Source: DASXBJ01 sp036491755
GTDB lineage: Bacteria > Chloroflexota > Dormibacteria > Dormibacterales > Dormibacteraceae
Assembly (NCBI GenBank): GCA_036491755.1
Contig: DASXBJ010000083.1
Coordinates: forward strand, 1 to 50,215
Length of the DNA: 50,215 nt
Reading direction: 5' to 3'
A model generated the notes under the pieces. That model worked only from the letters and a program-made list of their open reading frames with translations, made no database searches and was not told the DNA's origin. Both the position numbers and the translations under genes were made by a program. Below are positions 35,131 through 43,485 of this stretch, in pieces; positions within the stretch are counted from its first letter, which is position 1, and every line of letters begins with the position of its first letter.

Positions 35131-36282
35131 ATGACCGCGACCGTTCGTGCCGCCGTGATGAAGGCGCCGGGGAGGCTCGAAGTCGAGAGGTTCCCGCTGC
35201 CCGACCCCAAGCCGGGCGCCGTGCTCATGAAGGTCACGTACTCGGGCATCTGCGGCACGGACAAGCACACGTATCGGGGCGAGTCCAAGCAATATGCCGG
35301 CACCGACCACGAGCGCGACATCATCTATCCGCTCATTTGCGGGCACGAGAACGTGGGCGTGATCGAGGCCATCGGCGGCTCCGTCGCCGACAGTGAAGGC
35401 AGGCCGCTGCAAGTCGGGGACCGCATCGTCCCCGCTGCCAACGTGCCATGCGGGCACTGCAACTTCTGCCTGAACGGCTACCCGTATTACTTCTGCGAGA
35501 ACCTGCAGGACTACGGCAACAGCCTCCATTCCGGAAACCCGCCGCACCTGTTCGGGGGCTGGGCGGAGTACATGTACCTGCTTCCCGGCACGCCCCTGTT
35601 TCGAGTCCCGGAAGGGCTTCCGGACGAGGTCGCCGCCCTGACCGAGATCATGGCGGTGACCCACGGCTTCGACCGGGCCCGCATGCTCAACGCCGGTTGG
35701 GGAGCGAGCGCATTCGGCGAGTCGGTCGCGGTGGTGGGCGTGGGCCCGCTCGGCTTCTGCCACCTCGTCAAGGCGCGCCTCGTGGGGTGCGGCAAGCTGA
35801 TCGCGATCGACCGGCTGGAGTCGCGCCTGGAGCTCGCGAGGCGCTTTGGCGCGACCCTGACGATCAACGTCACGGAGACGACCGAGGAGGAACGCATGCG
35901 CCTGGTGCGCGAGCACACGCACGTCGGGCCCGACATCGTCATCGACTGCACCGGGTTCGCGCAGTCGTTTCCCGAATGCCTTCATCTGGTCCGCTACGGC
36001 GGTACGGTTGTGGAGGCGGGCACGTTCGTGGACATGGGTCCGGTCGGCATCAACCCGAACGCCGACATATGCACCAAGAACGTCAGCGTCATCGGCGTGG
36101 GGGGCGAGACGGCGACGTCCTACGTCCCCGCCATGAACCTTCTCGTGCGCAACCTCGATCGCTTGCCCCTGACCGAGATCGTCACGCACCGCATGCCGCT
36201 CGAGCGGGCCGGCGAGGCGGTCGAGCTCGCTCAGAAGGACGGCACGATGAAGGTCCTGATGGATCCGAGTCTGGTGGTCTGA
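35131..36282 (+). CDS. Zinc-dependent medium-chain alcohol dehydrogenase
   Basis: A 383-residue MDR-family dehydrogenase for sugars, polyols or threonine-like substrates. Catalytic zinc ligands are C41 (ICGTDKH), H72 and E73 (CGHENVG); the structural zinc site is the four-Cys loop PCGHCNFCLNGYPYYFC. The NAD fold is VAVVGVGPLGFCHLVKARLVG. A G-rich site (GGGGGGGG) precedes ATG 35131. It lies next to a LacI gene and within the regulon; oxidation of an inositol isomer or an aldonate is plausible but not shown. Confidence 0.88.
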   Translation: MTATVRAAVMKAPGRLEVERFPLPDPKPGAVLMKVTYSGICGTDKHTYRGESKQYAGTDHERDIIYPLICGHENVGVIEAIGGSVADSEGRPLQVGDRIVPAANVPCGHCNFCLNGYPYYFCENLQDYGNSLHSGNPPHLFGGWAEYMYLLPGTPLFRVPEGLPDEVAALTEIMAVTHGFDRARMLNAGWGASAFGESVAVVGVGPLGFCHLVKARLVGCGKLIAIDRLESRLELARRFGATLTINVTETTEEERMRLVREHTHVGPDIVIDCTGFAQSFPECLHLVRYGGTVVEAGTFVDMGPVGINPNADICTKNVSVIGVGGETATSYVPAMNLLVRNLDRLPLTEIVTHRMPLERAGEAVELAQKDGTMKVLMDPSLVV

Positions 36283-36339
36283 GTGCGGAACTCGCGCCCG
36301 TCGGCCTCGCTGCGTGAAGCCGAGGAGGTGCATCCGCCT

Positions 36340-37362
36340 ATGCGCCGGCAGCCCACCATTCTGGACGTTGCCTCCCAGGCCGGCGTCTCGAAGTCGACGG
36401 TGTCCAACGTCGTGCGCGGATTATCCGGCGTTTCGAACGCGACCCGCGAGCGGGTCCAGATCGCGATCGAGGAGCTCGGCTACCGGCCCAACGTGCTGGC
36501 CCGCCAGCTGGTGCAGCAGCGCACGAGCATCCTCGGCGTGGTTGTGGGCGACCTCGCCAACCCGTTCTTCGCCGAGATGGCCAAGTCGGTGGAGAGCCAC
36601 GCGCGCGCGCGCGGCTACACGGCCATGTTCTGCAACACCGAAGGCGACAGCCAGAGCGAGATTGCCGGGATCGAGACGCTGCTGCAGTACCGCGTCGCGG
36701 GCATCGTGTTCCTCGCGTTCTCCGGCGACTCGCGAACGATTCAGGAGACGCTCGAGCATCAGGTGCCGGTCGTTTTCGTCAGCTGCAGCGCACGATGGGG
36801 CGACGTGGTGACGGTCGACGACGCCCGGGGCGGCAAGCTGGCCGCCGAGCACCTCATCGCGGCCGGGCACAGGAAGATCGCGTATCTCTCGATCCCCGAG
36901 GTCGAGGACCAGTCGGACCAGGCTCGCTATGCAGGCTACCTCGAGGCTTTGAGCGAGGCGGGCCTCGAGCCGATCCGGATCAGTTGGTCTCCGCCGAGCG
37001 ACCAGGCGCAGGTCGGGGCGGGCCTGTGCCCGCTCGTCGAAGTGTTCAGGGGCACCAGCCGCGCGACGGCGGTCTTCGCCTCGAATGACGTGGCCGCCAT
37101 CCTTCTGCAGGAGTTTGCCGACCGGGTCGATCTTCGCGTGCCGCAGGACGTCTCGATAGTCGGCTTCGACGACGTGCCGATGGCGGGGCTGGCGCGCATC
37201 GGCCTCACCACGGTCGCCCAGCCGAGGGACGAGCTCGCCAAGCTGGGCATCGACACGATCGCCGATCGGATCGAACGCAAGCTGAAGGGACCTCCCCGCA
37301 CGACGCTCGTGGAGGTGAACCTGATCGCGCGGCGGTCGACTGCCGCGCCGGCCCCAGGCTGA
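36340..37362 (+). CDS. LacI-family transcriptional regulator (second of two)
   Basis: A 340-residue LacI/GalR regulator. The HTH is at residues about 6-27 (TILDVASQAGVSKSTVSNVVRG), the hinge region is ARQLVQQRTSILGVVV, and the sugar-binding-like effector domain runs to the C-terminus (VSIVGFDDVPMAGLARIGLTTV). ATG 36340 is preferred to the in-frame GTG 36283 because GAGGAGG lies about ten bases upstream and the HTH begins normally from it. It sits between the alcohol dehydrogenase and the second ABC transporter, whose promoter carries two operator-like palindromes, so it is a candidate for reading those sites. Confidence 0.9.
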   Translation: MRRQPTILDVASQAGVSKSTVSNVVRGLSGVSNATRERVQIAIEELGYRPNVLARQLVQQRTSILGVVVGDLANPFFAEMAKSVESHARARGYTAMFCNTEGDSQSEIAGIETLLQYRVAGIVFLAFSGDSRTIQETLEHQVPVVFVSCSARWGDVVTVDDARGGKLAAEHLIAAGHRKIAYLSIPEVEDQSDQARYAGYLEALSEAGLEPIRISWSPPSDQAQVGAGLCPLVEVFRGTSRATAVFASNDVAAILLQEFADRVDLRVPQDVSIVGFDDVPMAGLARIGLTTVAQPRDELAKLGIDTIADRIERKLKGPPRTTLVEVNLIARRSTAAPAPG

Positions 37363-37412
37363 TCCGGGCCCCGCAAGGAGGCCTACGCTGCCGCGCCTAA
37401 AAGGCCGGGGAC

Positions 37413-37441
37413 TTGACGGTTCGAGCCCGCGCCTAGAGAAT
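37413..37441 (+). promoter_or_regulatory. Predicted promoter of the maltose-type ABC operon
   Basis: TTGACG (37413-37418), 17-base spacer, GAGAAT (37436-37441). The -10 is a moderate match; the position is supported by the operator that begins two bases later, the same geometry as the inositol promoter. Confidence 0.45.
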
Positions 37442-37443
37442 TA

Positions 37444-37468
37444 CGGAACGTTCCACTGGAACGCTCCA
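37444..37468. promoter_or_regulatory. Tandem LacI-type operators, maltose-type ABC operon
   Basis: CGGAACGTTCCA (37444-37455) and TGGAACGCTCCA (37457-37468), each 11 of 12 to the shared palindrome, 13 bp centre to centre, ahead of the permease start at 37503. Confidence 0.7.
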
Positions 37469-37502
37469 AAAGTGTTTGGAGCATAGCTGGGGAGGTGTGA
37501 TT

Positions 37503-38396
37503 TTGGCCGTCAGCGGCGGTTTGGGACCGAGGCTGGACCGCGAGCGGTTCCAGTGGTCGAGCCTTGCGATGCTCTCCCCGGCCGTGGCCCTGCTCGGCCT
37601 CCTCTTCATCTTCCCGGTCCTCTACGCGTGCTACCTGGGTTTCACCAACCTGGCCCTGGTCGGCTCGCGGTCCAGGGACTACTCGTTCACCGGCCTCGAC
37701 AACCTCACGCGCATGCTCGGCGATTACGTGTTCGTCAAGTCGGCGTGGCTGACGATCATCTTCGTCCTGGGCTCGGCGATCATCGGGCAGTCGGTGCTCG
37801 GCATGGCGCTCGCGATCCTGCTTCGCAACGCCGTCGTGCCGATCCGGGCCGTGGTGGGCTCGATCGTCATCGTCGCGTGGGTGCTGCCTGAGGTCACGGT
37901 CGCTCTCGTCTGGTACGCGTTCTCGCAGGCGGGCGGCACGCTGTCGATCCTGCTCAGGCACACCGAGGCGGATTACCTCGTGCTCGCGCCCTTGCTCATC
38001 GTTTCCCTGGCCAACCTGTGGCGCAACGTGGCGTTCTCGATGCTGGTCTTCTCAGCCGGGCTGAGGAATCTGCCCACCGAGGTGCTCGAGGCCGCCGAGG
38101 TCGAGGGCGCGTCGGTTTGGCGCCGCTATGCCCAGGTGATCCTGCCCCTGATGCGCCCGACCATAGTCACCAACCTTCTCCTCGTCACCATCCTCAACCT
38201 CTCCGAGTTCACGCTCATCTACGTCATGACGCAGGGCGGCCCGGGCACCGAGACGATGACCCTGCCGCTCTATGTGTACCAGGAGGCCTTCAACTTTCAC
38301 CAGCTCGGCTACGGCACCGCGATCTCGCTGGTGCTGGTGTTGATCGGGGCGTTGTTCTCGCTGCTGTTCGTGCGCGCGTCCAGGAGCCAGGTATGA
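37503..38396 (+). CDS. Sugar ABC permease, MalF/UgpA type
   Basis: A 297-residue inner-membrane permease with six helices of the BPD_transp_1 family. The cytoplasmic coupling motif is EAAEVEGASVWRRYAQVILPLMRPTI (about 202-227), and the segment YVMTQGGPGTETMTLPLYVYQEAF is typical of carbohydrate (CUT1) permeases. TTG 37503 is used: GGGGAGG lies seven bases upstream, whereas the in-frame GTG 37497 and TTG 37476 are too close to or before it. First gene of a four-gene transporter operon: permease, permease, ATPase, binding protein. Confidence 0.88.
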   Translation: MAVSGGLGPRLDRERFQWSSLAMLSPAVALLGLLFIFPVLYACYLGFTNLALVGSRSRDYSFTGLDNLTRMLGDYVFVKSAWLTIIFVLGSAIIGQSVLGMALAILLRNAVVPIRAVVGSIVIVAWVLPEVTVALVWYAFSQAGGTLSILLRHTEADYLVLAPLLIVSLANLWRNVAFSMLVFSAGLRNLPTEVLEAAEVEGASVWRRYAQVILPLMRPTIVTNLLLVTILNLSEFTLIYVMTQGGPGTETMTLPLYVYQEAFNFHQLGYGTAISLVLVLIGALFSLLFVRASRSQV

Positions 38397-39265
38397 GCGC
38401 CGTGTCCGCCCCGCTGAGTGACCGAAAGATGGTCGCCGTCCCGTATCGCCGCATCTCGGCGGCTGCCGTCGCCACCAACATCGTGCTGGTCATGCTGGGT
38501 TTCCTCTTCGTGCTGCCGATGATCTGGATGCTCTTCGCGTCGCTCGATTCCAATCCCGATTGGGCCATCAAGCTGCCCTCCCTCACCCTGTCCAACTTCG
38601 CCGACGTCATCGGCACGGCGGGCGCGCTGAGTTCCTTCAGGAGCAGCTTGATCCTCGCCGGCACGACCACCGTGGTCACCACCGTGCTTGCCATGCTGGC
38701 GGCCTATCCGCTTTCCCGGATGCACATCCCGCTCAAGCGCTCATTCATGCTCGCGATCCTTTTCGCGTCGGGCCTGCCGGTCTCGATGCTGCTCGTGCCG
38801 GTCTACCAGCTGTATGTGGAGCTGGGCTGGCTCGACTCGCTGTACACGACGGCGCTGTTTCTCGCAGCCAGCTCGCTGCCGTTCGCGATCTGGCTGATGA
38901 AGAACTTCATTGACGCCGTCCCGATCGAGCTCGAACAGGCGGCGGCCATCGACGGCGCCGGCACCTTCCGCATCCTGCGCCAGGTGGTGCTGCCGCTGAC
39001 GCTGCCCGGAATCGCTGTTACGGCCATCTACACGTTCATCCAGGCTTGGGGCGCATTCCTCATACCGTTCGTGCTGGTGAGCAACCCGGACGATCAGCCA
39101 GGCCCGATTGAGATCTACAACTTCATGGGTTCCCACGGCCTCTTCAAGTTCGGCGACCTGGCGGTCTTCTCGCTTCTGTTCTCGCTTCCGGTCATCGTCC
39201 TTTACCTCTTCATGTCCCGCTACTTCAGCGGGGCCTTCAACTTCAGCGGCGCGGTGAGGGGCTGA
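38393..39265 (+). CDS. Sugar ABC permease, MalG/UgpE type
   Basis: A 290-residue CUT1 permease with six helices; the coupling motif is EQAAAIDGAGTFRILRQVVLPLTLPGI (about 182-208), and an N-terminal LPMIWMLFASLDSN block is typical of the MalG side. ATG 38393 overlaps the previous stop by four bases (ATGA), with AGGAG upstream; the earlier open frame inside the first permease is spurious. Works as a heterodimer with the preceding permease. Confidence 0.9.
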   Translation: MSAVSAPLSDRKMVAVPYRRISAAAVATNIVLVMLGFLFVLPMIWMLFASLDSNPDWAIKLPSLTLSNFADVIGTAGALSSFRSSLILAGTTTVVTTVLAMLAAYPLSRMHIPLKRSFMLAILFASGLPVSMLLVPVYQLYVELGWLDSLYTTALFLAASSLPFAIWLMKNFIDAVPIELEQAAAIDGAGTFRILRQVVLPLTLPGIAVTAIYTFIQAWGAFLIPFVLVSNPDDQPGPIEIYNFMGSHGLFKFGDLAVFSLLFSLPVIVLYLFMSRYFSGAFNFSGAVRG

Positions 39266-39266
39266 G

Positions 39267-40505
39267 ATGGTGAGCGCGGTCCGCTTCGAGGGCGTCTACA
39301 AGCTGTTCGGCGCCGAGACCGCGGTCGAGGACCTCAACCTCACCGCCGAGGCAGGCGAGTTCCTGGTCGTGGTCGGCCCGTCCGGATGCGGCAAGACGAC
39401 GACACTGCGGATGCTTGCCGGCCTGGAGCGGCCCTCCTACGGCAGGATCCTCATCGGCGACCGGCTGGTCAACAACGTCTCGCCGCGCTTCCGCGACGTG
39501 GCCATGGTCTTCCAGAGCTACGCCCTTTATCCGCACATGAACGTCTACGACAACCTTGCCTTCGGCATGCGGGCGCACGGCGCGGCGGCGGCCCTCGTCG
39601 ACCAGCGGGTCAAGGAGACGGCCGAGGTCCTCGGGCTCGGGCAGCTTCTCAAGCGGCGACCCTCCGAGCTCTCCGGCGGCCAGAGGCAGCGCGTCGCCCT
39701 GGGTCGCGCTCTGATCCGCCAGCCCCAGGTGTTTCTGATGGACGAGCCGCTTTCCAACCTGGACGCCGGCCTGCGGGTCCAGATGCGGGCGGAGCTCAGC
39801 CGGCTGCACGAACGTTTCCGCGTCACGACCCTGTACGTCACCCATGACCAGGTGGAGGCGATGACGATGGGCGATCGGATCGCAGTCATGAACGCCGGCC
39901 GCCTGCAGCAGGTGGACGTCCCCGAAACGCTTTATGACAATCCGGCCAACACGTTCGTGGCAGGCTTCATCGGCTCTCCACGCATGAACTTCCTGCCCGG
40001 GCGGCTGACCAGCGTCAATGACAAGCCGGGAGTCGAGTTCCTGGGCGCATCGGTCCAGCTGACCGATGCATCGAGGCTCCGCGCGGACGGGCGAGGATCG
40101 GACGGCGAGGTCTCGGTCGGGATTCGGCCCGAGGATCTCATGTGGAAGCCTGCGGCGGGGCCGAACTGCACGCTCGCGCTGAGCGCAATCGTGGACGTGG
40201 TGGAACCAATGGGCCACGAGGCGTACGTCACCGCGGTCTGCGCCGAGGAGACGGTCACCTCCCGCTTCCCCCCTCGCTCGGGGGTGCGCACCAGGGAGAA
40301 GGTCGAGCTCGCGCTCGACCCTGACCGGCTCCATCTGTTTGACGCCAAGACAGGTGACTCGATCATGCAGCGGCCAGTCGTCACCACCGACGAAGCGGTG
40401 CGATCCGCGAGGGAGGCGTGGATCCAGGAGTCGGAAGCACACCGTCCGCAGCGTTCAAGTCCAGCGCATGGTGGAAGCGCGCAAGCAGGGGGAAGCCAAA
40501 TTTGA
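39267..40505 (+). CDS. Sugar ABC transporter ATPase, MsmX/UgpC type
   Basis: A 412-residue ATPase: Walker A GPSGCGKTTT (about 38-47), signature LSGGQRQRVALGRAL, Walker B VFLMDEPLSNLDAG, switch histidine in YVTHDQVEAMTM, then a TOBE regulatory domain (SVGIRPEDLMW). The C-terminus has an extra 40 residues of low complexity (PAHGGSAQAGG) beyond the usual end. The ATPase gene is inside the operon; many CUT1 transporters instead borrow a shared ATPase. Start ATG 39267, one base after the permease stop. Confidence 0.92.
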   Translation: MVSAVRFEGVYKLFGAETAVEDLNLTAEAGEFLVVVGPSGCGKTTTLRMLAGLERPSYGRILIGDRLVNNVSPRFRDVAMVFQSYALYPHMNVYDNLAFGMRAHGAAAALVDQRVKETAEVLGLGQLLKRRPSELSGGQRQRVALGRALIRQPQVFLMDEPLSNLDAGLRVQMRAELSRLHERFRVTTLYVTHDQVEAMTMGDRIAVMNAGRLQQVDVPETLYDNPANTFVAGFIGSPRMNFLPGRLTSVNDKPGVEFLGASVQLTDASRLRADGRGSDGEVSVGIRPEDLMWKPAAGPNCTLALSAIVDVVEPMGHEAYVTAVCAEETVTSRFPPRSGVRTREKVELALDPDRLHLFDAKTGDSIMQRPVVTTDEAVRSAREAWIQESEAHRPQRSSPAHGGSAQAGGSQI

Positions 40506-40519
40506 AAGGAGGTCTTGAG

Positions 40520-41935
40520 TTGAAGGAACCAGGGAAACATTTCGGCGTCTGGTCGGCTCTGGTCGCACTGCTCCCGGCCGCGTTCTTGATGGGATGCGGT
40601 TCGAGCAGCAGCACGGGGACGACCAGCCTGAGCGACGACATGACCGGGACCATCACGGTCGCGTATTCGACGACCTATGTATTCGACACGGACGAGACAT
40701 CGGTCATCTGGTGGAACAAGGTCAAAAGCGAGTTCGAGGCGCAGTACCCGAAGGCGAAGCTCAACCTGCAGGGCTTCAACGGCACCGATGTGGACCTCGT
40801 CAACAAGGTCGCGCTGGAGTACAAGGACCCCTCCACCACGCCTGACGTGTTCATGCTGCCCTCCGGCTACGTAGGCCAGTGGGTGGGTTCGGACTACCTG
40901 CTGCCGCTCGACAGCTTCGTCAACGATCCGGCCAAGGCGCCGTTCTGGAGCGGCTTCCCGAAGGTCATCCAGGACGAGAGCCGCATCAACGGCAAGGTGT
41001 ACGCGGTCAACACCGGCGAGAACAACACCGCGATCTACTACAACGACGCGATGCTGACCAAGGCAGGCATCTCGGTCCCCTGGACACCCAAGACCTGGGA
41101 TGACGTGCTGGCCGCGGCCCGCGCCGTCAAGGCCAGCAACCAGGCCGGCGTGATCCCGCTGTGGGCGGGGGCCGGCACGAGCGCCGGCGCCGGTGGCGTG
41201 CTGCAAGGTGCTGCCAACCTCGTCTACGGATCGTCGACCCCGACGATCTTCGACTACAACACCAAGAAGTGGGTGGTCGACAGCCCCGGCCTGCGGGAGA
41301 CGATGCAGTTTTACAAGACGATCGCTTCCGAGGGCCTCGGCGCCTCCACCTCCGACCTCTTCTCGCCCAAAGCCGTCGGCCGGCCGGTGGTGCTTCTCTT
41401 GAACCACCAGCTGGCGATCGCCGTCGGATCCAACTGGTTCGCGGACGCCTGGACGGAGAACAACCGTCACTGGGCGACGGCGGCGCAGGAGGCGAGCGCA
41501 GTGCCGCTTCCGACCTCCAAGGGCCAGGCCCCAGGCAGCGCGAGCACGCTTGGCGGCTGGGCGATCGCGGTCTCGAAAGTCACCAAGCACCCCCAGCTTT
41601 CGTGGGGTCTGCTGCAGATCATGGAAAGCGATGACAACCAGGTGTACATCGCCAACCGGGCAGGCTTCGTCCCGCCCAACCAGAAGGACGCGCAGTCGCT
41701 CGGATACCTCGACTTTGCGCCTCCGTTCAACCAGGCCTTCGCCAATGCTCTGCCGAACTCCAGGCTCGTCCCGTCGGAGCAGGAGGGGTATCCCGTCTGG
41801 GTGCAGGGCATCGGCCAGGCGACCGGCCAGATCATGACCGACCCCAACACGTCGATTGACGCGGCGATCAAGATCCTCCATGACACGGTGGCCAACCAGG
41901 TTGGCCCCGACAAGGTGGAAACTCTCAACAAGTAG
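40520..41935 (+). CDS. CUT1-type ABC sugar-binding lipoprotein
   Basis: A 471-residue extracellular binding protein (SBP_bac_1/8 fold) with lipobox LMGC near residue 28, a Ser/Thr linker and the fold beginning ITVAYSTTYVFDTDETSVIWWNKVKSEFEAQYP. Also seen: DVFMLPSGYVGQWV, ENNTAIYYNDAMLTKAGI and SWGLLQIM. TTG 40520 is chosen because AAAGGAGG is seven bases upstream; the nearby TTG 40515 is out of frame. The gene is the last of the transporter operon and is followed by a strong hairpin. Sugar specificity is unknown. Confidence 0.9.
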   Translation: MKEPGKHFGVWSALVALLPAAFLMGCGSSSSTGTTSLSDDMTGTITVAYSTTYVFDTDETSVIWWNKVKSEFEAQYPKAKLNLQGFNGTDVDLVNKVALEYKDPSTTPDVFMLPSGYVGQWVGSDYLLPLDSFVNDPAKAPFWSGFPKVIQDESRINGKVYAVNTGENNTAIYYNDAMLTKAGISVPWTPKTWDDVLAAARAVKASNQAGVIPLWAGAGTSAGAGGVLQGAANLVYGSSTPTIFDYNTKKWVVDSPGLRETMQFYKTIASEGLGASTSDLFSPKAVGRPVVLLLNHQLAIAVGSNWFADAWTENNRHWATAAQEASAVPLPTSKGQAPGSASTLGGWAIAVSKVTKHPQLSWGLLQIMESDDNQVYIANRAGFVPPNQKDAQSLGYLDFAPPFNQAFANALPNSRLVPSEQEGYPVWVQGIGQATGQIMTDPNTSIDAAIKILHDTVANQVGPDKVETLNK

Positions 41936-41947
41936 CAGCTGACATCT

Positions 41948-41979
41948 GACAGGCGGGGCGGAGCGCCGCCCCGCCTGTC
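41948..41979 (+). terminator. Strong hairpin after the binding-protein gene
   Basis: A perfect 14-bp GC-rich stem (41948-41961 with 41966-41979) with loop AGCG, 13 bases after the binding-protein stop and 22 bases before the amidohydrolase start. No T-run follows, so it may protect or pause rather than terminate fully. Confidence 0.65.
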
Positions 41980-42001
41980 CATTGACCCGAGGAGACGTTC
42001 C

Positions 42002-43126
42002 ATGTATTCCGGACCTGTCGTCGACTGCGACGTCCACCATGCTCGAAACACGGACGCGGAGCTGATCGAGTATCTGTCACGGGGCTGGCGCGAGTACGTG
42101 ACCGACCGGGGTCGCGCCGGCAACGTTCCGCTGGCGGTGCAAGACGGATTTCCGAACCCCCACGGCTTTATGCGAGCAGACAGCTATCCCGCGGCCGGCG
42201 GAGAGCCGGGCGGGGACTACCCGACCCTGCGCGAGCAGCTGCTTGACGCGGCCGACGTGAGGAGGGTGGTCCTGACCTTCGGCGACGACAGTCATGTCGC
42301 GGGGCACCACAACCCCTACTTCGCAAGCGAGATCGCCAGGGCGTGCAACGACTGGAGCATCGAACGCTGGCTCTCTCTCGACCAGCGGCTCTGCTCATCC
42401 ATCCTGGTCGCGGCTCAGCTTCCCGAGGTGGCGGCGGCAGAGGTGCGCCGGCATGCCACCAACGCCCGCATGGTGCAGGTCATGCTCGTCGACAACCCGT
42501 TCAACTACGGGTTCGGCCATCCGGTTTTCCATCCCATATACGCCGCGGCGGAGGAGACCGGGCGCCCGGTGGCGATCCACGGAGGGGCTGGGGGATGGGC
42601 CAACCCGCCGAGCACCGGCGGAGGAAGCGTCAACACCTACTTCGAGACGCACGTGCTCTGGCCGCAGGCCATCCAGACGCATCTTGTGAGCTTCATCGCC
42701 CATGGGGTGTTCGAGAAATACCCCCGGCTGCGCCTGGTCCTCATCGAGGGCGGATCGGCGTGGCTGCCCAGCCTGCTGTGGCGCTTCGACACCGAGTACA
42801 AGGGCCTGCGTCGCGAGGTCCCCTGGCTCAAGAAGCTGCCCAGCGAATACTTCGCCGAGCACGTTTGGACGACGACGCAGCCGCTGGAGATCGCGCCGAA
42901 GAGGGATGACCTCATCCAGCTCCTGGGCTCGATCAACATGCAGGACCATCTCGTGTACTCCTCCGACTATCCGCATTGGGACGCCGATGAGATCGACTAC
43001 CTGTCCACGCGCCTGCCAGCCGAGTGGCACGCCAGGGTCTACTTCGAGAATGCGTGCCGGCTCTATGGTTGGAAGCCGGCCGACGTCGAAAAGACCACGC
43101 CGGCCCCGGCCGCCTCGCGCGGGTGA
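42002..43126 (+). CDS. Amidohydrolase-2 family metal-dependent hydrolase
   Basis: A 374-residue TIM-barrel hydrolase or decarboxylase of the Amidohydro_2 (ACMSD-like) family. Metal ligands begin with VDCDVHH (about 7-13); VAIHGGAGG and YSSDYPHWDAD supply the later His and Asp. The family includes lactonases for sugar acids and decarboxylases of aromatic acids, so either a lactone or a carboxylated ring could be the substrate. ATG 42002 follows a GAGGAG ribosome-binding site. Its stop overlaps the Rieske gene (GTGA). Confidence 0.85.
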   Translation: MYSGPVVDCDVHHARNTDAELIEYLSRGWREYVTDRGRAGNVPLAVQDGFPNPHGFMRADSYPAAGGEPGGDYPTLREQLLDAADVRRVVLTFGDDSHVAGHHNPYFASEIARACNDWSIERWLSLDQRLCSSILVAAQLPEVAAAEVRRHATNARMVQVMLVDNPFNYGFGHPVFHPIYAAAEETGRPVAIHGGAGGWANPPSTGGGSVNTYFETHVLWPQAIQTHLVSFIAHGVFEKYPRLRLVLIEGGSAWLPSLLWRFDTEYKGLRREVPWLKKLPSEYFAEHVWTTTQPLEIAPKRDDLIQLLGSINMQDHLVYSSDYPHWDADEIDYLSTRLPAEWHARVYFENACRLYGWKPADVEKTTPAPAASRG

Positions 43127-43485
43127 AGGTCGATGTAGGCCCGGTCGCCGACTTCGAGGACAGGCGCTTTCGAATCGTCCAGGCCGGCCGCCACGAGATC
43201 GGCGTGCTGCGGTGGAACGACCGCTTCTTCGCGATCCACAACCGCTGCCCCCATCAGAAGGGCCCGGTGTGCATGGGTGTGGTCAGCGGGCGCCTGCACA
43301 GCGCGGCGCCCGGGTCCATGGAGCTCGACGACGAAACGCCGGTCGTCGCGTGCCCGTGGCACGGCTGGGAGTTCGATCTGTCGCGAGGGCTCGCCCTGTG
43401 GGACAAGACCTATGCGGTGAAGACGGTGCCGGTGCACGTCGAATCGGGCCGTGTGCTGCTGGAGATGGAAAAGGTTCGCGCCTAG
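43123..43485 (+). CDS. Stand-alone Rieske [2Fe-2S] protein
   Basis: A 120-residue cytoplasmic Rieske protein. The cluster ligands are CPH (about residues 41-43) and CPWHGW (about 76-81), separated by about 32 residues, twice the usual 15-17, with an extra Cys in QKGPVCMG. There is no signal peptide and no oxygenase catalytic domain. It is coupled to the amidohydrolase by a GTGA overlap. No oxygenase or reductase gene is nearby, so its redox partner is unknown. Its stop shares the bases CTAG with the convergent gene. Confidence 0.87.
   Translation: MKVDVGPVADFEDRRFRIVQAGRHEIGVLRWNDRFFAIHNRCPHQKGPVCMGVVSGRLHSAAPGSMELDDETPVVACPWHGWEFDLSRGLALWDKTYAVKTVPVHVESGRVLLEMEKVRA

Noticed and set aside
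36283..36339. N-terminal extension of the second LacI protein from GTG 36283
   Set aside because: ATG 36340 has the better ribosome-binding site and gives the normal LacI N-terminus; the extension is low in similarity to the family.
41991..42002. GGAGACGTTCCA before the amidohydrolase as a ninth operator
   Set aside because: Only 9 of 12 bases match, one half is missing, and the bases double as ribosome-binding site and start codon; no promoter box is placed as in the other sites.
39932..42040. 702-codon open frame on the minus strand
   Set aside because: Antisense to the ATPase and binding-protein genes, no domain, biased composition; a GC artefact.
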